From DASQMT01 sp963827335 (GTDB lineage: Bacteria > Actinomycetota > Thermoleophilia > Solirubrobacterales > Solirubrobacteraceae), in NCBI GenBank assembly GCA_963827335.1, contig CAWHAP010000004.1, forward strand, positions 1-64,000: 64,000 nt of DNA. The letters are read 5' to 3'. Positions 1-9,645 of the stretch are shown here, piece after piece (position 1 is the stretch's first letter; each line of letters opens with the position of its first letter). The position numbers and the translations under genes were made by a program. The notes beneath the pieces are model-generated. The model worked only from the letters and a program-made list of their open reading frames with translations. It searched no databases and was not told the DNA's origin.

Positions 1-13
1 AGCGTACCTGAAC

Positions 14-29
14 CTGAATCCGGATTCAG
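14..29. repeat. Perfect 16-bp palindrome at the window edge
   Basis: CTGAATCCGGATTCAG is a perfect palindrome in otherwise very GC-rich DNA and overlaps the stop codon of the small minus-strand reading frame that ends at 26. The AT-richer composition and symmetry resemble a repressor operator. It probably belongs to a gene lying left of the window, which cannot be seen. Confidence 0.45.
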
Positions 30-247
30 TTAGGGCGGCGCCGCGTGCGCTTCTTCTTGCTCCGCGGATGCGGGGAGCGCGACCGGTCGCTCGTACGCTC
101 GGCCGGCGACGGCGGCGGCGGCGCGTTGTGCCGCCCGCGCCGGCGCGCTGCAAGCCCGAGCCCGGCGAGCCCAGCCATCGCGCCCACCCGCAGCGCGGCG
201 TAGCCGGGCGTCCGGGGGGTGAGCAGGTGGCGGATCGCGTGCACCAC
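26..247 (-). CDS. Small basic hypothetical protein
   Basis: A 73-residue reading frame starts at a GTG 26 bases after the end of the upstream SDR gene. It has one short hydrophobic Ala/Gly/Leu segment at about residues 19-34, then a Pro/Arg-rich basic tail ending in a run of Lys and Arg (SKKKRTRRRPN). I do not recognise a family. It could be a small membrane-anchored protein. Unlike its neighbours it shows no frameshift, but it is too short for that to mean much, and compositional bias in this GC-rich DNA could create such a frame by chance. The start is uncertain because two GTG codons are adjacent and no clear ribosome binding site is seen. Confidence 0.35.
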   Translation of the reverse strand: MVHAIRHLLTPRTPGYAALRVGAMAGLAGLGLAARRRGRHNAPPPPSPAERTSDRSRSPHPRSKKKRTRRRPN

Positions 248-273
248 TGAGATCGTAGCTCGCGCCCGGCTGC

Positions 274-1176
274 TCAGGCCGCGGCGGGGGTGCCGAGCGG
301 GAAGCGACGCCGGTCAGCTCCTCGGAGACGTCCCACAGGCGCCGGGCGACGTCCATGTCCTGCGCGGCGTCGCGAGCGCCCGACGAGCTTCGGCGCGCCG
401 CGCTGCTCCATGAAGCCGCCGGGCCCGGCGTAGCTGTCGCCGGGGACGTCGGCCACCGCCGCGTAGAGCGTCGGCAGCGCGCCGCCGTTCTCGTCCTGCG
501 CGATCAGCCGGTTGCCGACGGCCGCAGACGCGGTCCACAGCGCGGCGTCCGCTGTGGAACTGGAGGTTGGTCGCGGCGTAGCCGGGGTGCGCGGCGGTGG
601 CCAGCACGGCGGAGCCGGCGGCGGTCAGCCGGCGCTGCAGCTCGGCGGTGAACAGCAGGTTGGCGAGCTTGGACTGCCCGTAGGCGCGCCACGCGCTTGT
701 AGGGCCGGCGCTCCCAGTTGAGGTCGTCGAAGTCGATCCGCCCGATGCGGTGGGCGGTCGAGGAGACGGTCACGACGCGGCCGGTGACGTGCTCGAGCAG
801 CAGGTTGGTGAGCGCGAAGTGGCCGAGGTGGTTGGTGCCGAACTGCAGCTCGAAGCCGTCCGCGGTGCGCGTCAGCGGCGGGACCATCACGCCGGCGTTG
901 TTGATCAGCAGGTCGATCGTCGCCCTCCCAGCCGTCGGCGAACGCGCGGACCGAGGCGAGGCTCGCGAGGTCGAGCGCGCGGACCTCGGTCGCGCCGGGC
1001 ATCGCCGCGGCGGCCGCGCGGCCCTTGTCGGTGTCGCGCACGGCGAGCACGACGCGCGCGCCGGCGCCGGCGAGCGCGCGGGCGGCGGCGCGGCCGATGC
1101 CGCTGTTGGCGCCGGTGACGATCGCGGTGCGGCCGGTCAGGTCGGGGATGTCGGAGGTGCTCCATGGAGTGGTCAT
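274..1176 (-). pseudogene. Short-chain dehydrogenase, interrupted by several frameshifts
   Basis: This is an SDR of about 300 residues related to retinol-dehydrogenase/WW-domain-oxidoreductase-like enzymes, which oxidise or reduce alcohols and ketones with NAD(P). The ATG at 1176 begins a Rossmann fold with TGANSGIG at the nucleotide site. After a frameshift near 925 the frame shows GTNHLGHFALTNLLL and VVTVSSTAHR. Another shift near 690 must be corrected to read the catalytic YGQSK. The C-terminus reads ARRLWDVSEELTG and then FPLGTPAAA before a stop at 274 in yet another frame. The order of all conserved blocks is intact, so only single bases appear wrong. It is divergent from a TetR gene, 67 bp away, which probably represses it. 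Whether the gene is truly dead or only mis-sequenced cannot be told here. Confidence 0.8.
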
Positions 1177-1191
1177 GGCCAACAATGTAGA

Positions 1192-1214
1192 CGTTGACAA
1201 CAATGCTGTCAACG
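1192..1214. promoter_or_regulatory. TetR-type operator palindrome
   Basis: CGTTGACA (1192-1199) and TGTCAACG (1207-1214) form a perfect 8-bp inverted repeat with a 7-bp spacer, in the 67-bp gap between the divergent SDR and TetR genes. Position, size and AT-richer composition fit an autoregulatory TetR operator. The binding itself is inference. Confidence 0.65.
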
Positions 1215-1243
1215 ACAACTTCGTCCGCTACGCTGCGCCGGCG

Positions 1244-1842
1244 ATGACCGAGCGCCCCTACCACCACGGCAACCTGCGCACGGCGCTGCTCGAGCAGGCC
1301 GAGCGCACGCGTGCGCGAGCGCGGCGTGCAGGAGCTGTCGCTGCGCGAGCTCGCGCGCGAGGTCGGCGTCAGCCACGGCGCGCCGCGCCGCCACTTCCCC
1401 GACCGCCAGGCGCTGCTGGACGCGCTCGCCGAGGCCGGGTTCGCGCGCCTCGGCGCCGAGCTGCGCGCCGCGGTCGACGGCGCCGGCGACGGACTTCGAG
1501 GCGCGCCTGCGCGCGACCGCGCGCGGCCTACGTCCGCTTCGCGACCGACGACGCCGCGCTGCTCGAGCTGATGTTCGCCGGCAAGCACCGCGAGGAGTCC
1601 GGCGCGCTGCACGAGGCCGCCGACCGCGCCTTCGCGCGTGCTGCTCGAGCTGATCGTGCAGGGCCAGGCCGAGGGCGCGCTCGAGCCGCGGCGAGCCCGA
1701 GCGCGTCGGGCTCGTGCTGTTCGCGACGATCCAGGGCATCGCCGCGCTGCGTCACCGGCGGCATGGTGCGCCCGAGCAGCTCGACGGGCTCGTCGCCGAC
1801 GCGATCGCGCACTTCCTGCGCGGCTCGCGCGCGGCCGCCTGA
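1244..1842 (+). pseudogene. TetR-family regulator, interrupted by single-base insertions
   Basis: Read across frameshifts this is a complete TetR regulator of about 195 residues. It opens with YHHGNLRTALLEQAE, followed by the helix-turn-helix ELSLRELAREVGVSHGAPRR and HFPDRQALLDALAE, and a ligand-binding half ending VADAIAHFLRGSRAAA. Six places need one base removed to keep the frame: near 1310, 1491, 1525, 1638, 1689 and 1750. Removing them gives an uninterrupted family-length protein, which favours sequencing error over decay. The ligand is unknown. Its divergent partner is an SDR, so it probably senses the substrate or product of that enzyme. Confidence 0.8.
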
Positions 1843-1867
1843 CGTTGGAGCGCGGGCTCGTCGCTCC

Positions 1868-2996
1868 TCAGGGCGCCTCGGCCGGGTCGAGGATCGCGAC
1901 CGTCCGCGCGCCCTCGCCGGCGCGCAGGCGGCCGAGCGCCGCCTCGATCCCGTCGAGGTCGCAGACGTGCGTGACGACGTCGGCGAGCGGGAGCCCGCCG
2001 TCGGCGACGAGCGCGGCGAGCCGGCCGATCTCGCGCGCCGGGTGCGCCGAGCCGTAGTAGGAGCCGCGCAGCCCCTTCTCGGACAGCAGCTCGAGCGCGG
2101 GCAGCGCGACCTCGGTGCCGAGCGGGGCGATGCCGACGACGATCGCCGTCGCGCCCGGGCGCAGGACGTCCCAGGCCTGGCGGATCGTCGTCGGCGCGGC
2201 CGATCGCCTCGAACGCGTGGTCGACGCCGCCGGGCACGAGCGCGAGCACGGCGGCGGCCGCGTCGCCGGCCGCGCGTCGACCGCGTCGGTCGCGCCGCGG
2301 CCGCGCGCGAGCGCGAGCTTGCCGGCGTCGCGGTCGACGGCGACCACGCGCGCCGCGCCCGGCGAGCGCCGCGGCGGCGACGATCTGCAGCCCGACGCCG
2401 CCGCAGCCGAGCACGCAGACGGTGTCGCCGGCGCGCGACCCGCGCGGCGTTCGTCACGGCGCCGACGCCGGTGACCACCGCGCAGCCGACGAGCGCCGCC
2501 TGCCACAGCGGCAGCGCCGTCCGGGAGCGGCGACGGCGCTCGCCTCCGGGACGACGCAGCGCTCGGCGAAGCAGGAGACGAAGTTGAAGTGCTGGAGCGG
2601 GGCGCCGCCGGCGCAGCCGCAGCCGCGAGGTGCCGTCGAGCAGCGTGCCCGCCCACGCGTGCGGGGAGGACGGTCTCGCACAGGTTGAAGCGCCCGGCGC
2701 GGCACGCGCGGCAGTGCCAGGCAGCTGGGGACGAAGCAGAACGCGACGCGGTCCCCGGGCGCGACGGCGGTGACGCCGGCGCCGACCGCCTCGACGACGC
2801 CCGCGCCCTCGTGCCCGAGCACGACCGGCCAGCGGCCGTCGCCGAGGTGGCCGTCGGCGAGGTGCAGGTCGGTGTGGCAGACGCCGGCCGCCGCGACGCG
2901 CACGAGCACCTCGCCGGCCCGCGGCCCGTCGAGCTCGACGCGCTCGACCGCGAGCGGCCGGCCGGCCTCGTGCAGGACGGCGGCGCGGATCTCCAT
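1868..2996 (-). pseudogene. Zinc-dependent alcohol dehydrogenase (copy 1), frameshifted
   Basis: This is the last gene of the eight-gene operon. The sequence, pieced together over several single-base shifts, is a medium-chain dehydrogenase of about 375 residues. It has the catalytic zinc ligands in GVCHTDLHLAD and LGHEGAGVVEAVG, a Cys-rich structural zinc lobe, the NAD-binding LGCGGVGLQIVAAAA, and the C-terminal SYYGSAHPAREIGRLAAL and RTVAILDPAEAP. It is paralogous to the second dehydrogenase at 4644-5755, sharing the unusual YGSA(H/R)PAR block, so the pair arose by duplication. Its ATG overlaps the stop of the enolase gene (ATGA at 2996). It belongs to the class III/mycothiol-dependent-like branch by appearance, but the substrate is not evident. 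Confidence 0.8.
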
Positions 2997-4110
2997 CACG
3001 CGACCCGCCAGCGCTCGAGCGCCTCGAGGTCGGGCTCGACGCCGAGCCCCGGGCCGGGCGGCGGGGCGATCGTCCCGTCGGCGGCGATCTCGACGCGGAG
3101 CGGGGAGCAGCCAGTCGCGCCGCGCGGGCGTCCAGGCCGGCGGGTCGTAGCGGGACCTCGACGTACGGGCAGGTCGAGACGGCGAGCGCGAGGTGCAGGT
3201 TGGCCACGAGGCCGAGGCCGTTCGACCAGGTGTGCGGCGAGAACGCGCGGCCGCAGAGGTCCGCGAGCGCCGCGATCCGCCGGCAGCCGCCGAGGCCGCC
3301 GGACGAGGACGACGTCGGGCTGGACCACGTCGACGCCGCCGCGCAGCAGCAGGTCGCGCGCCTCGGCGGCGCTGCGCACCATCTCGCCCGCGGCGATCCG
3401 CAGCGAGGTCAGGCGCCGCAGCGCCGCGTAGCCCTCGACGTCGTCGGTCCGCAGCGGCTCCTCCAGCCAGTACACGCCGAGCGGCTCGAGCGCCCGCGCG
3501 CACTGCGCGGCGGTCGCGACGTCCCAGCGCGCCGACCGGTCGCCGGCCATGCGCCAGCCCTGGTTGGCGTCGACCATCAGCTCGACGTCGCGCGCCGACC
3601 GCGTCGCGCACGGCCTCCACGACCGCGACGTCGTCGCGCCAGTCGGCGTGGTGGAAGCGCAGCTTGACCGCGCGCACGCCGGCGTCGCGCAGCGCGGCGA
3701 CGCGCCGGGCGCGCTCCTCCGGCGCGACGAGCTCGCCGCTCGACGCGTAGGCGAGCAGCCGCTCCGAGCGGCCGCCGAGCAGGCGCCACAGCGGCTCGCC
3801 GAGCGCGCGCGCCGCGAGGTCCCACACCGCGACCTCGGCGATCCACGGCCGCGCGCCGTGGAAGTCGACCGTCTCGCACAGCTCGCGGACGACCTCGGTG
3901 CGGCGCGGGTCGAGCCCGACAGCAGCTGCGCCAGCAGCGCCGCGTCGGGCAGCCGGTCGCCGCTCGCGTAGCCGGCGCGGCCGTCCTCGGCGCGCACGAT
4001 GCACGAGCTCGGCCTCCGCGACCGTCGCGCGGCACGGGATCCCATGCCGCGCGGAACGGCGGGTCGAGCGGCCGCGCGTACCGGCGGACCTCGACCGACG
4101 CGATCCGCAT
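2996..4110 (-). pseudogene. Mandelate racemase/muconate lactonizing enzyme family protein, frameshifted
   Basis: An enolase-superfamily enzyme of about 370 residues begins MRIASVEVRRYARPL at 4110. Frame-corrected reading shows the acid/base block AVKLRFHHADW, the metal ligands in VDANQGW, YWLEEPL and AAGEMVRS, and PHTWSNG-like residues near the C-terminal His. These place it in the mandelate racemase subgroup, which abstracts a proton next to a carboxylate, usually from sugar acids or amino-acid derivatives. The exact substrate cannot be assigned. At least four single-base shifts break it. It lies between the Fae homologue and dehydrogenase copy 1, with a 4-bp overlap to the latter, so it is likely one step of the same catabolic route. 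Confidence 0.8.
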
Positions 4111-4112
4111 CG

Positions 4113-4647
4113 CGCGAGCTCGCGCGCTGCCCGTAGAACGCGTTGCCCACGTCCTCGCGGCGCGCGACCAGCTCGCGCACCGACGTCGGCCGTGACCGGC
4201 GCCACCGCGTCGGCGAGCGCCGTCGCGCATCGCCTCGCGGTTCGCCGCGCGCACCGCGGCCTCGTCGCCCGCGTCGGGGTCGACCCAGAGCGCGACGAGC
4301 AGCACGAGGTCGCCGGCGTCGTCGGGGTCGAGCGTGCCGTCGGCGAGCGCGTCGAGCACGCCCTGCGCGATCCCGAGCTGCGCGGCGCCCCAGGTGATCC
4401 GGCCGAGCCGGTCGCCGTCGATCGTCGACTTGTTCACGACGATCGTCGCCGGCCGCACGATCTCGCCGCCGCCGGTCGGGCAGACGAGGAACGGCGCGTG
4501 GCCCGGCCGCGGGCTCGCGAGCACGCCCGCCGCGGCCGCCGCCGTGGGCGAGCCGCGGCGCGCCACGACGACGTTGATGTGGCTGCCGTCCGGGACCTCG
4601 CCCGCCCAGGCCTCGCCGATCCGCCCGTCCAGGTCCGCCGCGCTCAC
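4113..4647 (-). pseudogene. Formaldehyde-activating enzyme (Fae) homologue, frameshifted at the 3' end
   Basis: The GTG at 4647 overlaps the stop of the upstream dehydrogenase (GTGA). The protein shows the Fae signature: DGSHINVVVARRGSP, where H23 aligns with the catalytic histidine of Fae, then GHAPFLVCPTG, RPATIVVNKSTI, WGAAQLGIAQGVLDAL and DLVLLVALWVDPDA. Fae joins formaldehyde to tetrahydromethanopterin in methylotrophs. Homologues outside that pathway are of unknown function. After about residue 150 the frame shifts, and ELVARREDVGNAFYGQRA is read in another frame just before the enolase start. No stop is visible in any corrected frame, so the 3' end is approximate. The setting with two alcohol dehydrogenases and a peptide-type transporter suggests handling of an aldehyde or formaldehyde released from an imported compound. 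Confidence 0.7.
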
Positions 4648-5755
4648 GTCTCCAGCACCACCTTCAGCGCCGCGCCGCCGCGCAGCAGGTCGAAGCCCTC
4701 CGCGACCGCCTCGAGCGGCAGCCGCGCCGTGATCAGCCGGTCGAGCGGCAGGCGCCCGCGGCGGTAGCAGCGAGAGCAGCGCCGCGAAGTCGCGCGCGGG
4801 CCGCGCCGAGCCGTAGATCGAGCCGAGCACGCGCCGCTCCATGCGCGGGATCGAGAGCGCGGGCAGCTGCAGCTCGGCGTCCGCGCGCGGGATCCCGACG
4901 AGCACGGCCGCCCCGCGCGCGCGGGTGGAGAGGAACGCGCAGCGCGCCGCCTCGGGCCGGCCGGTCGCCTCGATCGCGTAGTCGACGCCGCCGCCGCTCG
5001 CCTCGAGCACCGCGGCCGCCGTCGCCTCCGCGTCGCCCGCCCAGGGCACCGCGTGCGTCGCGCCGAGCGCCAGCGCCGCCTCGAGCTTGGCCTCGCGACA
5101 CGTCGACGGCGATCACCGGGTCGGCCGACACCGCGACCGCGCCGAGCACGCGCGCTCATGCCGACCCCGCCGCAGCCGAGCACCGCGACGCGGTCGCCCG
5201 GCCGCACGCCCGCGGTGCGCCACACCGCGCCGGTGCCCGTCGTCACCGCGCAGCCGACGATCGCCGCGACGTCCCACGGCACGCCCGTCGGGGATCGGGA
5301 CGCAGCAGGCGGCGGGCACGACGGCGCGCTCGGCGAACGCGGAGAGCAGCGAGTAGTGGAACACCGGCTCGCCGCCGCGCGAGAGCCGCGAGGTGCCGTC
5401 GAGCAGGCCGCCGGCGTCCATCGCCTCCCAGGCCGCCGCGCACAGGTGCGGCAGGTCGCGCAGGCACGTGCTCGCAGGCGCCGCACGGCGGCAGCCAGGA
5501 GAGCACGACGGGCGTGCCCGGAGCCAGGCCGGGCGCGCCGGGTCCGACGCCTCGACCACGCCCGCGCCCTCGTGCCCGAGCACGGCGGGGCAGCGCGTCG
5601 GCGCGGTGCCGTCGATCGCGTTGAGGTCGGAGTGGCAGACGCCGCTCGCGTGCAGCCGCACGCGCACCTCGCCGGGTCCGGGCTCGCGCGAGCTCCAGCT
5701 CGTCGACCGCGAGGGCGGCGCCGACCCGGTCCAGGACGGCGGCGCGGATCTTCAT
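4644..5755 (-). pseudogene. Zinc-dependent alcohol dehydrogenase (copy 2), frameshifted
   Basis: The ATG at 5755 overlaps the corrected stop of the ATPase gene (ATGA). Frame-corrected, the protein of about 370 residues begins MKIRAAVLDRVGAALAVDEL and carries GVCHSDLNAIDG and LGHEGAGVVE for the catalytic zinc, the structural zinc lobe PPCGACEHCLRDLPHLC, VAVLGCGGVGMSA for NAD binding, and ends GGAALKVVLET. It resembles dehydrogenase copy 1 throughout. The family oxidises alcohols or thiol-formaldehyde adducts. Breaks are seen near 4760, 5095, 5150, 5290, 5470, 5525 and 5690. The neighbouring Fae gene suggests the product could be formaldehyde or a related aldehyde, which is inference. Confidence 0.8.
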
Positions 5756-7820
5756 CAGTCTCTCCGCCCCGATCGCGGGCCTGCTCGCCCGGCGGCGCCT
5801 TCTGCAGCTCGCGCAGGTCGTCGACGGAGTAGTGGCAGCGCCAGAAGTGGCCGGGCTCGACCTCCTTGAGGTCGGGCTCCTCGGTCTTGCAGATGTCGCC
5901 GATGTAGCGCGGGCAGCGCGTGTGGAAGACGCAGCCCGACGGCGGGTCGGCGTGGCTCGGGATGTCGCCCTCGAGCCGGATCCGCGCCCGCTCCGTGCCG
6001 TCCTCGTTGGGGACGGCGGAGAGCAGCGCCTCCGTGTACGGGTGCTGCGGCGGGCCGAACACCGTGCCGGCCTCCCCGAGCTCCATCAGGCGCCCGAGGT
6101 AGAGGACGGCGATCCGGTCCGACAGGTAGCGCACGACGCCGAGGTCGTGCGAGATGAACAGGTAGGCGACGCCCTTCTCCGCCTGCAGCTCGGCGAGCAG
6201 GTTGAGGATCGCCGCCTGCACGGAGACGTCGAGCGCCGAGGTCGGCTCGTCGCAGACGACGATCTTCGGATCGCCGGCGAACGCGCGCGCGATCGCGACG
6301 CGCTGCTTGAGCCCGCCCGAGAGCTCCGAGGGCCGCTGGCGGATCAGGCGCACGTCGAAGCGCACGGAGTGCGCGAGGTCCTTCAGGCGCGACTCCATCT
6401 GCGCGCCCTTCTCGCCCATCAGCATCGTCACGGCGCGGCCGATGATGCGCTGGATCGAGAACCGCCGGTTCAGCGCGGAGTCCGGGTTCTGGAAGACGAT
6501 CTGGACGTCCTTGACCTCCTCGCGGCCGCGCTTGCGGATGCTGCCCTCGAGCCGCTTGCCGTCCAGCTCGACGATCGAGCCCTCGTCGGGCTCGGTCAGC
6601 CCGAGCAGCAGCCGCGCGAGCGTCGTCTTGCCGCTGCCCGACTCGCCGACGAGGCCCAGCGTCTCGCCCGCCCCGAGCGCGAACGTGAGGTCCTCGACCG
6701 CGCGCACCTCGTGGCCGTCCTGGTGGAACGTCTTGCGCACGCTCTCCGTGCGCAGGATCGGCGTGGCGTCGCCGTTGGCGCGCTCGACCTTGACCGGCGC
6801 CGCGCTCTCCGCGCGCGGCAGGTCCGGGGCCTTCTCGTGGAAGTGGCAGCGGCTCGCGTGGTCGCCGCCGAGCGGGATCAGCTCCGGCTCCTTCTCGACG
6901 CAGATGTCCTGCTTGAGCGCGCAGCGGTCGGCGAACACGCAGCCCGGCAGGGTCGCGCCGAGGCCGGGCAGGAAGCCGGGGATCGTGTCGAGCTTGCCCT
7001 TGGCCTTCGTCGCGCCGCCGCGCGGGATGCAGCGCAGCAGGCCGACGGTGTACGGATGGCGAGGGTGGTTGAAGACCTCGTCGATCGTGCCCTGCTCGAC
7101 CACGCGGCCGGCGTAGAGCACGCCGACGCGGTCGCACATGCGCGCGATCACGTCGAGGCTGTGGCTGATGAAGAGGACGCTCGAGCGGAACTCCTCGCGC
7201 AGGGCGGCGACGAGGTCGAGCACCTCGGCCTCGACCGTCGCGTCGAGCCCGGTGGTCGGCTCGTCGAGGATCAGCAGCGTCGGGTCCTTGGCCAGCGCCA
7301 TGGCGATGATCACGCGCTGGTTCATGCCGCCCGACAGCTGGTGCGGGTAGCGCCGCATGACGCCGTCGGGGTCCGAGATCTGGACCTTGACGAGCATCTC
7401 GCGGGCGCGGTCGGCCGCCTCGCCCTCGGCGACGCCCTGCAGCGTGAACGCCTCGGCGACCTGGTCGCCGATCCGGAGCGACGGGTTCAGCGCGCCGGTC
7501 GGGTTCTGGTAGACCATCGAGACCTTGCTGGCGCGCAGCCGGCGCACGTCGGCGTCGCTCATCGCGAGCAGGTCCTCGCCGGCCACGGTGATCGAGCCGC
7601 TGCTCACGCGGCCGTTGCGGGGCAGGTAGCGCAGCGCGGCGAACGCAGCCGTCGACTTGCCGCAGCCCGACTCCCCGACGAGCCCGTAGGACTCGCCCTC
7701 GGCGATCTCGAGGCTCACGCCGCGGAGCACGCGGCGCCATTCGCCGCGGACGCGGTAGGCGACCTCGAGGTCGCTGAGCTCGAGGGCGGCGGCTGCGGTG
7801 GCGGCGGGTGCGCTGGTCAT
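5755..7820 (-). CDS. Fused double ATPase of a dipeptide/oligopeptide ABC transporter
   Basis: One polypeptide of about 688 residues contains two complete nucleotide-binding domains, equivalent to DppD and DppF fused. The first has Walker A GESGCGKST, signature LSGGMNQR and Walker B LLILDEPTTGLD. The second has GESGSGKTT, LSGGLKQR and IVVCDEPTSALD. Each domain ends with the Cys-rich oligopeptide-transporter C-terminal region (GCVFADRC, GCVFHTRC). The start ATG overlaps the permease stop (ATGA at 7817-7820). The gene is intact except for one base insertion near 5775, about seven codons before the intended TGA at 5755-5757. This marks the right edge of the indel-rich zone. It energises import by the two upstream permeases. 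Confidence 0.9.
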
Positions 7821-8695
7821 CGTTCGAAGGCCTTGGCGATGCCGTCGGCGATCATGTTGACCGCGACGACGAGGATGGCGATGGTGAGGGCGGGGAACAG
7901 CACCGGCCACCAGTAGCCGCCGCTGATGAGCCCGTAGTGCTCGAACACCTGCACGCCCCAGTCGGGCGCGGGCGCCTGGATGCCGAAGCCGAGGAAGCTC
8001 AGCGTGGCGACGGTGAAGATCGCGTAGCCCAGCCGCACGGTGAACTCGACGAGGATCGGGCCCATCACGTTGGGCAGGATCTCGGCGAACAGGACGTAGG
8101 TCGTCTTCTCGTTGCGCAGCCGGGCCGCCGCGACGTACTCCATCCCGACCTCCTGCAGCACCGCCGCGCGGACCGTCCGGCCGATGACCGGGGAGTAGAC
8201 GAGGCCGATGACGATGATGATGGTCAGGTTCGACGGCCCGAGCGCGGTGATGGCGAGCATGGCGAGGATGACGACCGGGATGGCGAGGAAGGCATCCATG
8301 ACGCGGCTGAGCACGTCGTCGACGGCGCCGCGGTAGTAGCCCGTGACCAGGCCGAGGACGGTGCCGAGGACCGTGCCGAGCAGCGTCGCCGCGGGCGTGA
8401 CGACCATGATGTCGCGCGCGCCGACGATCACGCGCGAGAGGATGTCGCGGCCGACGCGGTCCGTCCCGAGCAGGTGGTCGGAGGACGGCGCCGCGAGGTC
8501 GTTGAGCGGATCGGTCGCGAACGGGTCGTCGGGCGCGAGCGCCTCGCCGAAGATCGCGAAGACGACGAACACGGCGAGGATCGCCGAGCCGGCGATGAAC
8601 AGCTTGCTCTTCCAGAGCAGCGCCAGACGCTCCTTCTGGGCCGTGCGCTCGTCGTCGGTGACGGGGACGGACGGCTCGACGACGGCGGTGCTCAC
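7817..8695 (-). CDS. ABC transporter permease, DppC/OppC type
   Basis: The 292-residue inner-membrane permease has an N-terminal cytoplasmic arm and first membrane helix (SKLFIAGSAILAVFVVFAIF), the periplasmic HLLGTDRVGRDILSRVI block typical of DppC, and five further helices. The coupling loop EYVAAARLRNEKTTYVLF, with the EAA-like motif, contacts the ATPase. The GTG start at 8695 overlaps the stop of the DppB-like gene (GTGA), and its own stop overlaps the ATPase start, so all subunits should be made in fixed ratio. The substrate is set by the binding protein and could be a peptide, a peptide-like metabolite or an opine. Confidence 0.92.
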   Translation of the reverse strand: MSTAVVEPSVPVTDDERTAQKERLALLWKSKLFIAGSAILAVFVVFAIFGEALAPDDPFATDPLNDLAAPSSDHLLGTDRVGRDILSRVIVGARDIMVVTPAATLLGTVLGTVLGLVTGYYRGAVDDVLSRVMDAFLAIPVVILAMLAITALGPSNLTIIIVIGLVYSPVIGRTVRAAVLQEVGMEYVAAARLRNEKTTYVLFAEILPNVMGPILVEFTVRLGYAIFTVATLSFLGFGIQAPAPDWGVQVFEHYGLISGGYWWPVLFPALTIAILVVAVNMIADGIAKAFER

Positions 8696-9645
8696 TGCTC
8701 GCCTCCCAGTCGCACGCGCGGGTTCAGGACGGAGTACGCGATGTCGGCCAGCAGCGTGGCGACGAGGTAGACGATGCCCACGACGAGGACACCGGTCTGC
8801 AGCATCGGGAAGTCCTTCTGGACGGCGGCGCGGTACAGCGTCTGGCCGATGCCCTGGTAGTTGAAGATCGTCTCGATGACCAGCAGGCCGCCGAGCAGGT
8901 AGCCCGTCTGCGTGGCGATCACGGCGATCGTCGGCAGCAGCGAGTTGCGCAGCACGTGGCCGCGGACCACGGTGCGCCGCGGCAGCCCCTTGATGATCGC
9001 CGTGCGCGTGTAGTCGGCGTCGAGCGCCTCGACGGTGCCCGCCCGCGCCATGCGCGCGATGTAGCCGAACAGCACGAACACGAGGCAGATCGCCGGCAGG
9101 ATCAGGTAGTAGATCTGGTCGATGAAGCCGGAGCCGGGCGGCGCGGTGGCCGTGGCGGGGAAGATCCCGAGGACGAGGCTGAAGACGAGGATCAGCACGA
9201 CCGCCCACACGAAGTCGGGGATCGCGGTGGCGGACAGGCCGCCGAGGGAGATGAAGCGGTCGCGCTTGGAGCCCTCGTTGAGCGCGGCGTAGACGCCGCC
9301 GAAGATCGACAGCGGGACGACGATGATGAAGGCGAGGACGGCGAGCTTGAGCGAGTTCACCAGCGCGTCGCCGAGCACCTCGGACACCGGGCGGCGGAAG
9401 GCGAGCGAGTCGCCCATGTCGAACGTGAGCACGCCGCCGACCCAGTCGAAGTACTGCGTGAGCAGCGAGCGGTCGGCGCCGAGCTGCTTGTTCAGCGCGT
9501 CGACCGACCGCTGGTCGGCGAGCGGCCCGAGGATCGCGCGGCCGATGTCGCCCGGCAGCACCTGCGAGCCGATGAAGACGATGATGCTCAGCAGCACCAG
9601 GGTGATCAGGCTGAGCACGACCCGCTTGCCGATGAAGCGTCCCAC
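8692..9645 (-). CDS. ABC transporter permease, DppB/OppB type
   Basis: The 317-residue protein starts MGRFIGKRVVLSLITLVLLS at a GTG whose first base is also the last base of the binding-protein stop (TAGTG). It has six predicted membrane helices, the DppB-type periplasmic region after helix 1 (QVLPGDIGRAILGP), and a cytoplasmic loop DYTRTAIIKGLPRRTVVRGH with the EAA-type motif. It pairs with the DppC-like permease. I chose the GTG because it gives the standard DppB N-terminus and continues the overlapping-gene pattern of this operon. Confidence 0.92.
   Translation of the reverse strand: MGRFIGKRVVLSLITLVLLSIIVFIGSQVLPGDIGRAILGPLADQRSVDALNKQLGADRSLLTQYFDWVGGVLTFDMGDSLAFRRPVSEVLGDALVNSLKLAVLAFIIVVPLSIFGGVYAALNEGSKRDRFISLGGLSATAIPDFVWAVVLILVFSLVLGIFPATATAPPGSGFIDQIYYLILPAICLVFVLFGYIARMARAGTVEALDADYTRTAIIKGLPRRTVVRGHVLRNSLLPTIAVIATQTGYLLGGLLVIETIFNYQGIGQTLYRAAVQKDFPMLQTGVLVVGIVYLVATLLADIAYSVLNPRVRLGGEQ

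Noticed and set aside
3577..5049. Natural fusion of the Fae homologue with the enolase
   Set aside because: The open frame linking them is an accident of indels. Both halves have normal family starts, and the last part of Fae is read in a different frame.
5832..7916. Long plus-strand open frame of 694 codons opposite the ABC ATPase gene
   Set aside because: It is an antisense shadow of high-GC coding DNA. The opposite strand has a full double ATPase with all motifs, and the shadow is low-complexity Arg/Ala/Asp.
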